DNA of 64,000 bases, from assembly GCA_963840725.1 (NCBI GenBank), contig CAWIZY010000025.1, positions 1 to 64,000 on the forward strand, given 5' to 3'. This DNA is from CAVWDU01 sp963840725 (lineage in GTDB: Bacteria; Pseudomonadota; Gammaproteobacteria; Pseudomonadales; Halieaceae). Below the pieces are notes generated by a model. The model was not told where the DNA came from. It did not search any database and worked only from the letters and a program-made list of their open reading frames with translations. Of the stretch, positions 53,989 through 62,515 are shown in pieces. The first letter of the stretch is position 1; each line of letters starts with the position of its first letter. Made by a program: the position numbers and the translations under genes.

Positions 53989-54237
53989 ATGGCCAGGCCG
54001 CTAACAGCAATCAGCGACAAAGTAACGCGAATGGTTCGTTCGATAGTCTATCTGGCTATGAAATCGCAGCCCGCGCATGGCGTCAGTTCTGATGAACTGT
54101 CCCGCTTTATTAATAAGCGCTCAGCTCTCGACCGGTTTCATGCCGGTATGGTTGAACTGGCGCTGCAGGAACTACACAGTGATGGTGTCGTCAAGAGAGC
54201 GGGCGTCAGGTGGTATGTTCCTGGTGTCACGACGTGA
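53989..54237 (+). CDS. Hypothetical small protein, possible winged helix
   Basis: This 82-aa basic protein has a strong GAGGAGG site. Predicted helices (RMVRSIVYLAMKS, SSDELSRFIN, HAGMVELALQELHSDG) followed by VVKRAGVRWYVPG suggest a winged-helix-like fold, but no family was recognised. It overlaps the next gene by GTGA, so the two form a pair. Confidence 0.6.
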   Translation: MARPLTAISDKVTRMVRSIVYLAMKSQPAHGVSSDELSRFINKRSALDRFHAGMVELALQELHSDGVVKRAGVRWYVPGVTT

Positions 54238-54623
54238 TTCGCTGTCCACAGTGCAGCGCCACATTGGTCGCCTCCAGGCGCCAGCTCTTTCTCTGTAAAA
54301 TGCACCACAACGAGCTGCCCTGGGGTTTCGATTGGTATGACCCGAGTGCGCGCTACGCGCTGCCCCCGAAGTCCATGTTTTTGCTACTGCTGATCGCCGT
54401 CGGCGGTTGCGCACTGCCGCTTGCATTGGTCGCTTACTCGTTTGAGTTTACGATGGAGGCCCTGCTAAATGTCGGCGGTATGGTGCTGGTCGCCATCTTG
54501 TTTTGCCTGTTGGGTGATCTGCTGGTCACTCACCGCCAGTATCGAGACTGGGCATCCCAATGGATCTGTGGCCAGTGCCAGGCGGATTTCAAGCCCGCGA
54601 GTGAATTATTGAGGCCCAATTGA
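54234..54623 (+). CDS. Hypothetical zinc-ribbon membrane protein
   Basis: This protein of about 129 aa has an N-terminal CPQC pair, two hydrophobic helices (about residues 45-67 and 75-99), and a C-terminal CGQC pair. This suggests a split zinc ribbon on the cytoplasmic side. The GTG at 54234 overlaps the preceding stop; an ATG at 54210 would add eight residues read from the upstream gene. No family was recognised. Confidence 0.6.
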   Translation: MIRCPQCSATLVASRRQLFLCKMHHNELPWGFDWYDPSARYALPPKSMFLLLLIAVGGCALPLALVAYSFEFTMEALLNVGGMVLVAILFCLLGDLLVTHRQYRDWASQWICGQCQADFKPASELLRPN

Positions 54624-54692
54624 TGCCTGGCACTGCTTTACGTGCTAGTAACGATTATAATCCCCGTAGCGAAATACAAGGGGGCGTTGCAA

Positions 54693-55565
54693 ATGAGTAA
54701 AGTATTAATAATTGCAGACCAGAGTGAAAAGCGATGCGTTGCCGTGCCTCGTGGTCTCGAACTGGCAGGCAAGCTTGGCCACTCCGCAGAAGTATTGGGC
54801 TTTGTTCATGCCCCGCTTTCACGCTTGAAAATTCGCGCCAGCGAACAGGCTTCTGTCAAAAGCCGGCTGATCGCAGAACATCGCGAGTTGGTGCAGGCGC
54901 AGATCGATAAGTACGCCGAGCCCGGTCAGAAAGTGACGCTGAAGGTGGTCTGGGAGCGAGATGTGAGCGAATGGGTAGTCGAGCGCTGCACCAAACAGGA
55001 TTACGAAGCGGTTGTAAAAACCGGCCATCGCAGTGAATCACTGGTGTACACGCCGACCGACTGGCAATTGCTGCGCAATTGCCCGGCACCTATTCTACTG
55101 GTGGCCGACCGCAAGTGGCACAAAACCAAGCCCATACTGGCGGCGGTTGATCTCGCCTCCAAATCACGGACCAAACGGGCGCTCAATCACAAGATTTTGG
55201 CCTCCGCCAAAGAGCTGGCCAGCGCTCTGGATGCCGAACTCAAGATCATCACCGCCATAGAGATACCTGTGCTTCTGGCCGACATGGACCTCGTAAACCC
55301 GAGACAATACGTGCAGGATGCGAAAGAGGCCATGGCCCCGCAGGTCCGCAAACTGGCCCAGGCCCATGATTTGCCTGAGAAGCTGTTTCGGTCCAAGCGC
55401 GGTCCCGTCGAAAAAGTGATCACCAGCGAGGCCGCCTCCGTAAAGGCACAGCTGGTTGTTATGGGAACGGTGGCTCGCAGTGGGGTCAAGGCCAAGCTGA
55501 TGGGGAACACGGCCGAGTTGGTCCTCAATCACCTGCGCACCGATGTGCTGACGCTGAAGCCCTGA
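54693..55565 (+). CDS. Universal stress protein, tandem UspE-like
   Basis: This 290-aa protein has two Usp domains (about residues 1-140 and 150-290). The first starts SKVLIIADQSEKRCVAVPRGLEL. The second ends LVVMGTVARSGVKAKLMGNTAELVLNHL, which holds the G-rich nucleotide-binding motif of UspE-type proteins. The ATG at 54693 follows AGGGGG; an upstream in-frame start is not supported. Its general stress role is inferred from the family. Confidence 0.88.
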   Translation: MSKVLIIADQSEKRCVAVPRGLELAGKLGHSAEVLGFVHAPLSRLKIRASEQASVKSRLIAEHRELVQAQIDKYAEPGQKVTLKVVWERDVSEWVVERCTKQDYEAVVKTGHRSESLVYTPTDWQLLRNCPAPILLVADRKWHKTKPILAAVDLASKSRTKRALNHKILASAKELASALDAELKIITAIEIPVLLADMDLVNPRQYVQDAKEAMAPQVRKLAQAHDLPEKLFRSKRGPVEKVITSEAASVKAQLVVMGTVARSGVKAKLMGNTAELVLNHLRTDVLTLKP

Positions 55566-55643
55566 CAAGCTTCAGGCCGCCAGCAGACAGAAAATAGCTT
55601 CAATTAATTGATTTTTTCGTCAAGCGGTCTACGCTTTAGAGTG

Positions 55644-55663
55644 CGCACACTGTCTGGTGTGCG
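55644..55663 (+). other. Hairpin downstream of the universal stress gene
   Basis: CGCACAC tgtctg GTGTGCG forms a 7-bp stem in the 358-bp gap 55566-55923. No T-run follows directly. It may be an mRNA 3'-end structure. The gap otherwise holds the terminator at 55711-55743 and a possible promoter for the next gene. Confidence 0.45.
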
Positions 55664-55710
55664 TGACACGTCCCCTTGCCGGTGTTTCTGCCCCGAAACA
55701 TACGGCTGTT

Positions 55711-55743
55711 AGCCCGCTTCCACTCTTGGTTGCGGGCTTTTTT
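55711..55743 (+). terminator. Intrinsic terminator
   Basis: AGCCCGC (55711-55717) and GCGGGCT (55732-55738) form a 7-bp GC-rich stem followed by T6. It probably ends the universal stress protein transcript. Confidence 0.8.
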
Positions 55744-55923
55744 AATGCAATAGAAACAATAAGTTAAAGCATGTTGCTCTAAATCCTATTAATGTGGTGC
55801 GGTCACTGGCGTCGGTAGCCATGTAGCTGGCGCCTGCAGCAATGTCCGGGGCACACGCGCTTTTGTATCCTGGCGCTGTTGTCGGCACTGCGCATTCTGC
55901 GCCAGGCTGCTGGGAGAAACGCA

Positions 55924-56325
55924 ATGCATGAATTAGTAGCAAGAATCAAGGTTCCTGAACTCTGTTATGTGTTTGCCCGGAACGCAAACCGCAAAGGTCA
56001 TCCGGATCTTGCGCTACAGGCGTTGAGGCAGGCGGTAGTTTTACGGGCCGACCAGCACGAACCACAAGATGATACTGAATTGGCAGGACTGCGCGCAATT
56101 TACGCCTACGAAGAGGCGCTCAGTCATATCAAGGGCAAACGCACTCGGGCCACTGGCACCTGGCAGCTTGTCAATCGGCACGGTTTGGTGGCCGCCATAG
56201 GCAAGCGGCTCGCGGCCCGCAGTTCACCGGAAGTGACAGCGGCCCTGGAGGAACTCAAACTCGCAGACTACAGTTTTGACGCCATCCATGAGGCCTATCC
56301 AGAAGCCTTCAAGCGCGCGGCCTGA
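55924..56325 (+). CDS. Hypothetical helical protein
   Basis: This 133-aa soluble, mostly helical protein has a GGGAGA site. It starts MHELVARIKVPELCYVFARN and has an internal HPDLALQALRQAVVLRADQ helix. No domain was recognised. It is a single-gene transcription unit, bounded by the terminators at 55711-55743 and 56430-56457. Confidence 0.65.
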   Translation: MHELVARIKVPELCYVFARNANRKGHPDLALQALRQAVVLRADQHEPQDDTELAGLRAIYAYEEALSHIKGKRTRATGTWQLVNRHGLVAAIGKRLAARSSPEVTAALEELKLADYSFDAIHEAYPEAFKRAA

Positions 56326-56429
56326 ACCCTGTTGTGACGCCCGGTTTGCCCGGTCCTCTGCTTGCGCTTGAGAGGTTTCGGGCTCTTTTCTAGAGTTGTT
56401 CCTGTCGACTCTGTTTGTTTCCCTGGCTT

Positions 56430-56457
56430 GGCCTGACTGTATGTCGGGCCTTTTTTT
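56430..56457 (+). terminator. Intrinsic terminator
   Basis: GGCCTGAC (56430-56437) and GTCGGGCC (56443-56450), with one G-T pair, enclose a 5-nt loop and are followed by T7. It ends the hypothetical gene at 55924-56325. Confidence 0.88.
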
Positions 56458-56582
56458 GTGGTTGCTAGTCTATTGTTCTTGCCACAACTGGTTTAGATTA
56501 TAGGGACGTGTTTTCGCGGGCGCGCGAGTGGGTTGCGCCGCGAAACTCCCGCTTGTCCCGAACACCTGAACCGGTAATTGCG

Positions 56583-58736
56583 ATGATTAATCCCATCACC
56601 ACCCGTCTGGCAGATCTGCTGGATCAAGATCTGTTCATGCCCCGTGAATTGAGCTGGCTGTCGTTTAATGCGCGGGTGTTGCAGGAGGCAGCGGACGAGA
56701 CCGTGCCCCTGGTGGAGCGCGTTCGATATCTGGGCATTTTCTCCAATAATTCCGATGAATTTTTCAGGGTTCGGGTGGCGGAGGTCCGGCGCCTGATCTC
56801 GGTATCGAGTGGTCCCAGCAAGCAACAGTCCAAGGAGTTGCTGGCAGCTATCATGGACGGGGTCGTTACCCTGCAAAAAGAGTTTGATCGCATCTATCGA
56901 GCGCTGATGGAGGAACTGGCGACGCGGCGCATGTATCTGATTAATGAACGGCAACTAGATCCGGGACAGGCGGCCTTTGTCCAGACCTACTTTAGCGAGA
57001 AGGTGTTACCAGAACTGGAGCCTATTATGCTTCGCGACGGTCAGCCTATACCAACTCTCAACGATGAGTCGCTTTATCTCGCTGTGGACATCAAATCCGG
57101 AGACGAATACTACTATGCGGTGGTAGAGGTGCCCACAGACCGCCTGGATCGGTTTGTAGAGATTCCGCGGCGTCGAGCGCGCGGCGGCAAGGTGTTCATC
57201 GTACTGGATAACATTATCCGGGCCTGCCTGCCCCAAATGTTCAGGGGCGTTCTTGATATTGATGACACGGCTGCCTACTGTTTCAAGTTTTCGCGCGATG
57301 CTGAACTGGATATTGATACCGGAATTTTGCAAAGTCTGATCGACAAAATGGCCAGCAGCCTAAAGCAGAGACGCAAAGCTGATGCCGTCCGCATGGTCTA
57401 CGACCAGAATATCCCGGGGCGCTTGCTGGACTACCTGACCGCCCGCTTCGGCTTTGGCAAGTACGACAGTTTGATTGCTGGCGGCCGCTACCATAACTCG
57501 AAGGACTTCATCGGCTTTCCCAACGTAGGCAGGAAGTACCTTGAGTTCAAGCCGCTTCCGCCAATACGAATTGAGCGACTCGACACCAGGAACAGTATAT
57601 TCGACGCTATCAGAGACAAGGACGTTTTTCTCTATTACCCCTACCATCCTTTTGACTATGTGATTGACCTGCTGAAGACGGCCGCGCTTGACCCTGATGT
57701 TACGGATATCAAAATATGCCTCTACCGGGTCGCGCGCAACTCAAGGGTTATTGATGCGCTGGTCAACGCAGTACACAACGGCAAACGGGTGCTGGCGGTG
57801 GTGGAACTAGCGGCCCGGTTCGACGAGCAGGCCAACATAGACTGGGCGCAGCGACTCACCGAGAATGGGATCAACGTCATATTCGGAATCCCCGGGCTCA
57901 AAGTGCACAGTAAGCTGGTTCTGATAGAGCGCAAAGAGGGCTCTGCCGTTCGCTACTACAGCCACATTGGTACAGGTAACTTTAACGAGAAAACGGCGCG
58001 GATCTATACCGACTTCACATTGATAACCTACGATCAGAATATCGGTAAGGATGTCTATAACGTTTTTGATTTCCTGCAATACAACTACAAGCACTTCCAG
58101 TATCGTGTGCTGCTGGTATCGCCGCACACAACCCGACCCGGCCTGCTCCAGATGATCGATCAGGAGATGGCCAATGCGCGTGCAGGCTATCCGGCTTCAA
58201 TGACGTTGAAGTGTAACAACCTGGTGGATAAGGAGTTGGTCACGCGGCTCTACGAAGCCAGCCAGGCAGGGGTCGAGATAAAGCTGATCGTGCGAGGGAT
58301 GTGCTCGCTGTTGCCGGGTGTCGCTGATATCTCAGAAAATATCACTGCCATCAGTATTGTGGATCGCTTTCTGGAGCATCCACGTGTCTACGTATTCTTG
58401 AACAGAGGCAACCCCCGGTACCTGATCGGGTCCGCCGATCTCATGACTCGCAATCTTGACTTTCGGGTCGAGGCTCTGTGCCCGATATTTGACGCCGATG
58501 CCCAGCGCACTATTCAATCGATCCTTGATTTGCAGTGGCACGATAACATCAAGGCGCGGGTAATTGACCAGCGCCAGACAAACGCCTACGTGGAGCACCG
58601 CCCCCGGACAACACGCATTCGTTCACAGGAGCGGATTCACGACTATTTGGCAACCGGGAAGTTGCCGCGTTATCCGCGAACTATCGGGGATGTGCCCAAG
58701 CGCGGGAAGACCAAACGCGGTCGGCTCAAATCCTGA
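56583..58736 (+). CDS. ppk1: Polyphosphate kinase 1
   Basis: This protein of about 717 aa reversibly makes polyphosphate from ATP. The N domain has ELSWLSFNARVLQEAAD. The catalytic domains carry the autophosphorylated His in GLKVHSKLVLIERKEG and the second active-site region in YSHIGTGNFNEKTARIYTD. The ATG at 56583 lies about 30 residues before the conserved start; a GTG at 56508 would lengthen it further. No ppx is adjacent. With PhoBR and Pst it forms part of phosphate storage. Confidence 0.94.
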   Translation: MINPITTRLADLLDQDLFMPRELSWLSFNARVLQEAADETVPLVERVRYLGIFSNNSDEFFRVRVAEVRRLISVSSGPSKQQSKELLAAIMDGVVTLQKEFDRIYRALMEELATRRMYLINERQLDPGQAAFVQTYFSEKVLPELEPIMLRDGQPIPTLNDESLYLAVDIKSGDEYYYAVVEVPTDRLDRFVEIPRRRARGGKVFIVLDNIIRACLPQMFRGVLDIDDTAAYCFKFSRDAELDIDTGILQSLIDKMASSLKQRRKADAVRMVYDQNIPGRLLDYLTARFGFGKYDSLIAGGRYHNSKDFIGFPNVGRKYLEFKPLPPIRIERLDTRNSIFDAIRDKDVFLYYPYHPFDYVIDLLKTAALDPDVTDIKICLYRVARNSRVIDALVNAVHNGKRVLAVVELAARFDEQANIDWAQRLTENGINVIFGIPGLKVHSKLVLIERKEGSAVRYYSHIGTGNFNEKTARIYTDFTLITYDQNIGKDVYNVFDFLQYNYKHFQYRVLLVSPHTTRPGLLQMIDQEMANARAGYPASMTLKCNNLVDKELVTRLYEASQAGVEIKLIVRGMCSLLPGVADISENITAISIVDRFLEHPRVYVFLNRGNPRYLIGSADLMTRNLDFRVEALCPIFDADAQRTIQSILDLQWHDNIKARVIDQRQTNAYVEHRPRTTRIRSQERIHDYLATGKLPRYPRTIGDVPKRGKTKRGRLKS

Positions 58737-58847
58737 ATTAAGGGTGCCCATTGGGCTGGGTTTGCAGGTCTCGGACACTCTGGTCAATCGTGCCCAAGGC
58801 AGGCATACTCGCTGGCGAACCAATGCGTAAAAAAGGAGCTGGAACCC

Positions 58848-59801
58848 ATGGCTGCAGGGAGTTTGTTATTACTGCTCGATGACATCGCGGCTGTCCTGGA
58901 TGACGTTGCAGTAATGAGCAAGGTTGCCGCCAGGAAAACAGCCGGAGTCCTGGGTGATGACCTGGCGCTGAACGCGGAGCAGGTTACCGGGGTCAAGGCC
59001 GACAGGGAACTACCGGTTGTGTGGGCGGTAGCCAAGGGCTCGTTTCGCAATAAACTCATTCTTGTCCCCGCTGCTCTGTTGATTTCTGCGTTTATCCCAT
59101 GGCTGATAACGCCGTTGATGATGCTGGGCGGCCTGTTTCTATGCTTCGAGGGTTTCGAAAAAATTGCGCATAAGGTCTTGCACAGTGCCGAAGAGGAGGA
59201 GCATCACAAGGAGTTGGTTGATCAATTGGCTAACCCTGCGGTCGACCCGGTTACATTGGAGCGGGATAAAATTCGCGGTGCAATACGCACGGACTTCATT
59301 TTGTCCGCCGAAATTATCGTTCTCACCCTCGGCATTGTCGCCAATTCAGATTTCGTCACACAGGTGATTGTAGTCTCGGTAATGGCTCTGATCATGACCA
59401 TCGGTGTGTATGGACTGGTCGCTGGAATCGTCAAACTGGACGACCTTGGCCTGCATTTGCTTGCCACCGAGGGCGATGGTCTGTGGAGCCGCTTTCGACG
59501 TTGGCTGGGTGCACGTTTACTGGCATTTGCGCCCTGGCTGATGAAGGCGCTATCGGTACTTGGAACGGCCGCCATGTTCATGGTCGGCGGCGGGATTCTG
59601 GTGCACAGCGTGCATGTCCTGGATGAACAGATCAAGCACGCCGCTGCGCAGTTGGCCGACGTAGATGTCATTGGGCCCACTCTGGTTGCCATTACGCCGA
59701 CCCTGTTGACTGTCGTGGTGGGATTATTGGCGGGGGCGGTCCTGGTCGGCTTGTTCAGTATCTGGGAAGCGCTCCGCAATCGCTTTGCCAGCCCCGCCTG
59801 A
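58848..59801 (+). CDS. DUF808 family inner-membrane protein (YedI-like)
   Basis: This 317-aa protein starts MAAGSLLLLLDDIAAVLDDVAVMSKVAARKTAGVLGDDLA, the DUF808 mark. Helices lie at about residues 70-105, 145-200, 225-260 and 275-305. The ribosome site is AAGGAG. Function of the family is unknown. Confidence 0.88.
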   Translation: MAAGSLLLLLDDIAAVLDDVAVMSKVAARKTAGVLGDDLALNAEQVTGVKADRELPVVWAVAKGSFRNKLILVPAALLISAFIPWLITPLMMLGGLFLCFEGFEKIAHKVLHSAEEEEHHKELVDQLANPAVDPVTLERDKIRGAIRTDFILSAEIIVLTLGIVANSDFVTQVIVVSVMALIMTIGVYGLVAGIVKLDDLGLHLLATEGDGLWSRFRRWLGARLLAFAPWLMKALSVLGTAAMFMVGGGILVHSVHVLDEQIKHAAAQLADVDVIGPTLVAITPTLLTVVVGLLAGAVLVGLFSIWEALRNRFASPA

Positions 59802-59849
59802 AATCGGCCCTGTCTGGATCATTGTTGCCCGGTATCCCCGTTCCTGCAC

Positions 59850-61169
59850 TCAGTCGGCTTCAGTAATCGCCGCAATGCCGCGCTGTTCGTTCACCCCGAG
59901 CAACAGCAACAGACCAGCAACAAAGAGGGTCAGGGTAGTGAGCAGGGCCAGGTGGTGATCACCGGAACTGAACTGGCTCATCAGACCGTAGCTGAGTGGG
60001 CCCAGGATAGCCGCCGCGCGACTGGCCATGCCCCACAGACCAAAAAATTCGCCACTTTGGGCCACCGGGGTAAGACGCCCGATCAGTGCCCGGCCTCCCG
60101 ACTGCGTAGCACCCATGGCCAGCCCCATAAGGTTACCGGCCAGCCAGAGATCGGCTGGGCTGGTTGCAAAGAGTGTTACCAGTATCGCCGCTATCCAGAC
60201 CAACAAAGCTCCCGTCAGGCTGGGTACGGAACCGAAACGGTCCTGCGCATAACCGAACGCGAAGGCACCGGCCGCGGCCGTCAGGTTTACCACCATAATC
60301 AGCATGATTAACTGTTGCGCGTTAAAGCCCATCACCTCCTGGGCATAGATAGCGGCTACGACGACCACCGTGGCGACCCCTGACTGGAACAGGGTCAGGC
60401 TGATGAGGAACCGGAACAGATCGCGGAGTTTGCGGGCATGGGCCAGTGTGTCGTGTACCTTTGCGTAGCTTTGCCGGAGATAAGCCGGGGCTGAGGTTGG
60501 CTGCTGAGGGGTGGCGCGTTCCCGTAGCCAAATGAAGGTCGGCGCAGCCGCCAGGGCAAAAATCACCGCGGTAATCAGCAGAGTGATTGGTACATACTCT
60601 TGTGCTGACAGTCCCTGGTTACTCGCAGTATTGATATAGGCCAGGCAGATGCCCAGGGTCAGCAGTCCGCCAAAATAACCCAGGCTCCAGCCGTAGCCCG
60701 ATATGCGACCCATATTCTCAGGTGCAGCTATCTCAGGCAGGAATGCAGCAATCAGGTTCTCGCCACTGGCGAAGGCTATGGCAGATATGACGACCAACAG
60801 TATTGCCCAGCCAGCCTGATCAGGTCCAGCGAGACCCAAAAGCGCAGTGCTCGCGATACACAGCAGGGTCGTCACCAGCAGAAACGCCTTTTTGCTCGCG
60901 CGATAGTCCGCCACGGCCCCGACCAGGGGTCCACTGATGAGCACGATGAGATTGGCCAGCGCGATCGCCACAGTCCAGAGCAAGGTCCCGGTTCCGGGAT
61001 CAGGCGAGTTGTGGCCACCGGCGACCACAGCAACAAAGTAAGCACTGTAAACAGCTGTCAAAACCACCGTCGTATAGCCAGAATTGGCGAAATCGTAAAA
61101 CGCCCAAGACAGCAGTTCTCGTGTGCTTGCAGGGTTCCCGGTGGGCCGGCTGACGAGTTTGTCTTTCAT
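59850..61169 (-). CDS. MFS transporter, UMF1/Atg22-like
   Basis: This 439-aa protein has 12 predicted membrane helices. The start LLSWAFYDFANSGYTTVVLTAVYSAYFV and the GRISGYGWSLGYFGGLL motif are typical of the Atg22-like UMF1 family. The C-terminal half shows GLAMGATQSGGRALIGRLTP. The substrate is unknown. It is divergent from the GDPD gene with a 93-bp gap. Confidence 0.88.
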   Translation of the reverse strand: MKDKLVSRPTGNPASTRELLSWAFYDFANSGYTTVVLTAVYSAYFVAVVAGGHNSPDPGTGTLLWTVAIALANLIVLISGPLVGAVADYRASKKAFLLVTTLLCIASTALLGLAGPDQAGWAILLVVISAIAFASGENLIAAFLPEIAAPENMGRISGYGWSLGYFGGLLTLGICLAYINTASNQGLSAQEYVPITLLITAVIFALAAAPTFIWLRERATPQQPTSAPAYLRQSYAKVHDTLAHARKLRDLFRFLISLTLFQSGVATVVVVAAIYAQEVMGFNAQQLIMLIMVVNLTAAAGAFAFGYAQDRFGSVPSLTGALLVWIAAILVTLFATSPADLWLAGNLMGLAMGATQSGGRALIGRLTPVAQSGEFFGLWGMASRAAAILGPLSYGLMSQFSSGDHHLALLTTLTLFVAGLLLLLGVNEQRGIAAITEAD

Positions 61170-61262
61170 GTTGGTCGCCCTGTGAAAGCTGACAGTCTAT
61201 CCCGCGTGGGTTTATGATCAGCCGTCAAGGCACAATACCGGCAAGCACAGGGCAGGAAGGCT

Positions 61263-62056
61263 ATGCGTCAATGGCTGCAACAGGCTGCAACTGAGATAGT
61301 CGACCGGCTGACAGCGGTTGTGCCACAGCCTGTGCCGCCCGATGCCGTACTGAAAGGCTGCAAGATAATTTCCCATCGCGGTGAACACGACAATGATCTC
61401 ATCATAGAGAATACCCTGCGTGCTTTCGAATGCGCCAGAGCAAACGGCGTTTGGGGCATTGAATGCGACATACGCTGGACCTCGGATCAGGTACCCGTTA
61501 TCTGTCATGATGCCACCGGGGAGCGTCTATTTGACTTACCGCTGAAGTTGGGCGACTTGAAGTTTGCCGAGTTACGCCGGCGAATGCCACTGATCCCCAC
61601 GCTGGATGAAGTGGTTGCCGAGTTTGGAGGCAACACGCATTTAATGCTGGAAATCAAGGCCACTGATTTCCCACAACCGGCCATACAGGGACAGCTACTT
61701 CGTGAGCATCTGGCGGGTCTGGTACCGGGCCGGGATTATCACATATTGGCGCTGGCTCCAGAATTGCTGGCTGCTGTGGATTTCGTGCCTCGACAGTACT
61801 GCTATCTGGTTGCGGAGCTGAACGTGGCGGCGCTGAGCAAAGCCTGCCTGGATTTGGGATGCGGTGGGTTGGCTGGGCACTATCTGCTACTGGAAAGGAC
61901 CTGTTGGCCCGTCATCGGCGCGCGGGGCAGGGCATCGGTACCGGCTTTGTCGCCTCACGGTATTGTTTGTATCGAGAGCTCAACCGAGGCGTGGACTGGG
62001 TGTTCAGCAATCACGCTGTTCGCTTGCAAAAGATATGCAACGGCGCTGCCTATTAG
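61263..62056 (+). pseudogene. Glycerophosphodiester phosphodiesterase, interrupted by a frameshift
   Basis: The first 210 codons carry the GDPD fold: SHRGEHDNDLIIENTLRAFE (catalytic HRG), GIECDIRWTSDQVPVICHD and MLEIKAT. The family's conserved end, GTGFVASRYCLYRELNRGVDWVFSNHAV, lies in another frame ending at 62056. One added A in the AAA at 61894-61896 restores a protein of about 264 aa. Without it, the frame runs on antisense into the cupin gene to 62270. The activity would be hydrolysis of deacylated phospholipids to glycerol-3-phosphate. The restored stop overlaps the convergent cupin gene by 4 bp. Confidence 0.78.
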
Positions 62057-62391
62057 TTTGAGCGCGGCGTGGCGGCAAAAATCACCAGCAGGGTCATGGT
62101 CTCTTCAATCTCGAAAAATGAGTGTTCGGTTGTGGCCCCAACGTAAAGCAAGGTCCCGGGACCGACAGAGCGTTCTTCACCGGCTAGCCGCATCCGTGCC
62201 CTGCCACTCAGAACCAGGTAGACCTCGTCGTCATCATGGGGCGCCTGCATATCGGTACTGCCCGCGGTGAGTGTGTAGATCCCACAACTCAACCCCGAGA
62301 CGTTGAGGAACTCAAGGTACTCTACCGGGTCCCCCTTGAGCTTGCCTTTTATCGCTTCCAGGTCAAAGAGCTGCCAGCTGCCATCAGTCAT
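62053..62391 (-). CDS. Cupin domain-containing protein
   Basis: This 112-aa single-domain cupin has motif 1 (HDDDEVYLVLSGRARMRLAG) and motif 2 (GPGTLLYVGATTEHSFFEI), with His/Glu candidates for a metal site. The function cannot be assigned. It lies 124 bp downstream of ppdK on the same strand. Confidence 0.8.
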   Translation of the reverse strand: MTDGSWQLFDLEAIKGKLKGDPVEYLEFLNVSGLSCGIYTLTAGSTDMQAPHDDDEVYLVLSGRARMRLAGEERSVGPGTLLYVGATTEHSFFEIEETMTLLVIFAATPRSN

Positions 62392-62515
62392 CAGGTGGTT
62401 TCCATAGTGGGTTGCCCCACGCTTGTTTCAGGTGGATTTTCGCGCAATGAATAACACGGTGTTTGCGCAGGGCTGGCGCCGCACCGACCCGGGGGCCTCG
62501 ACTCTGCACAGGTAC

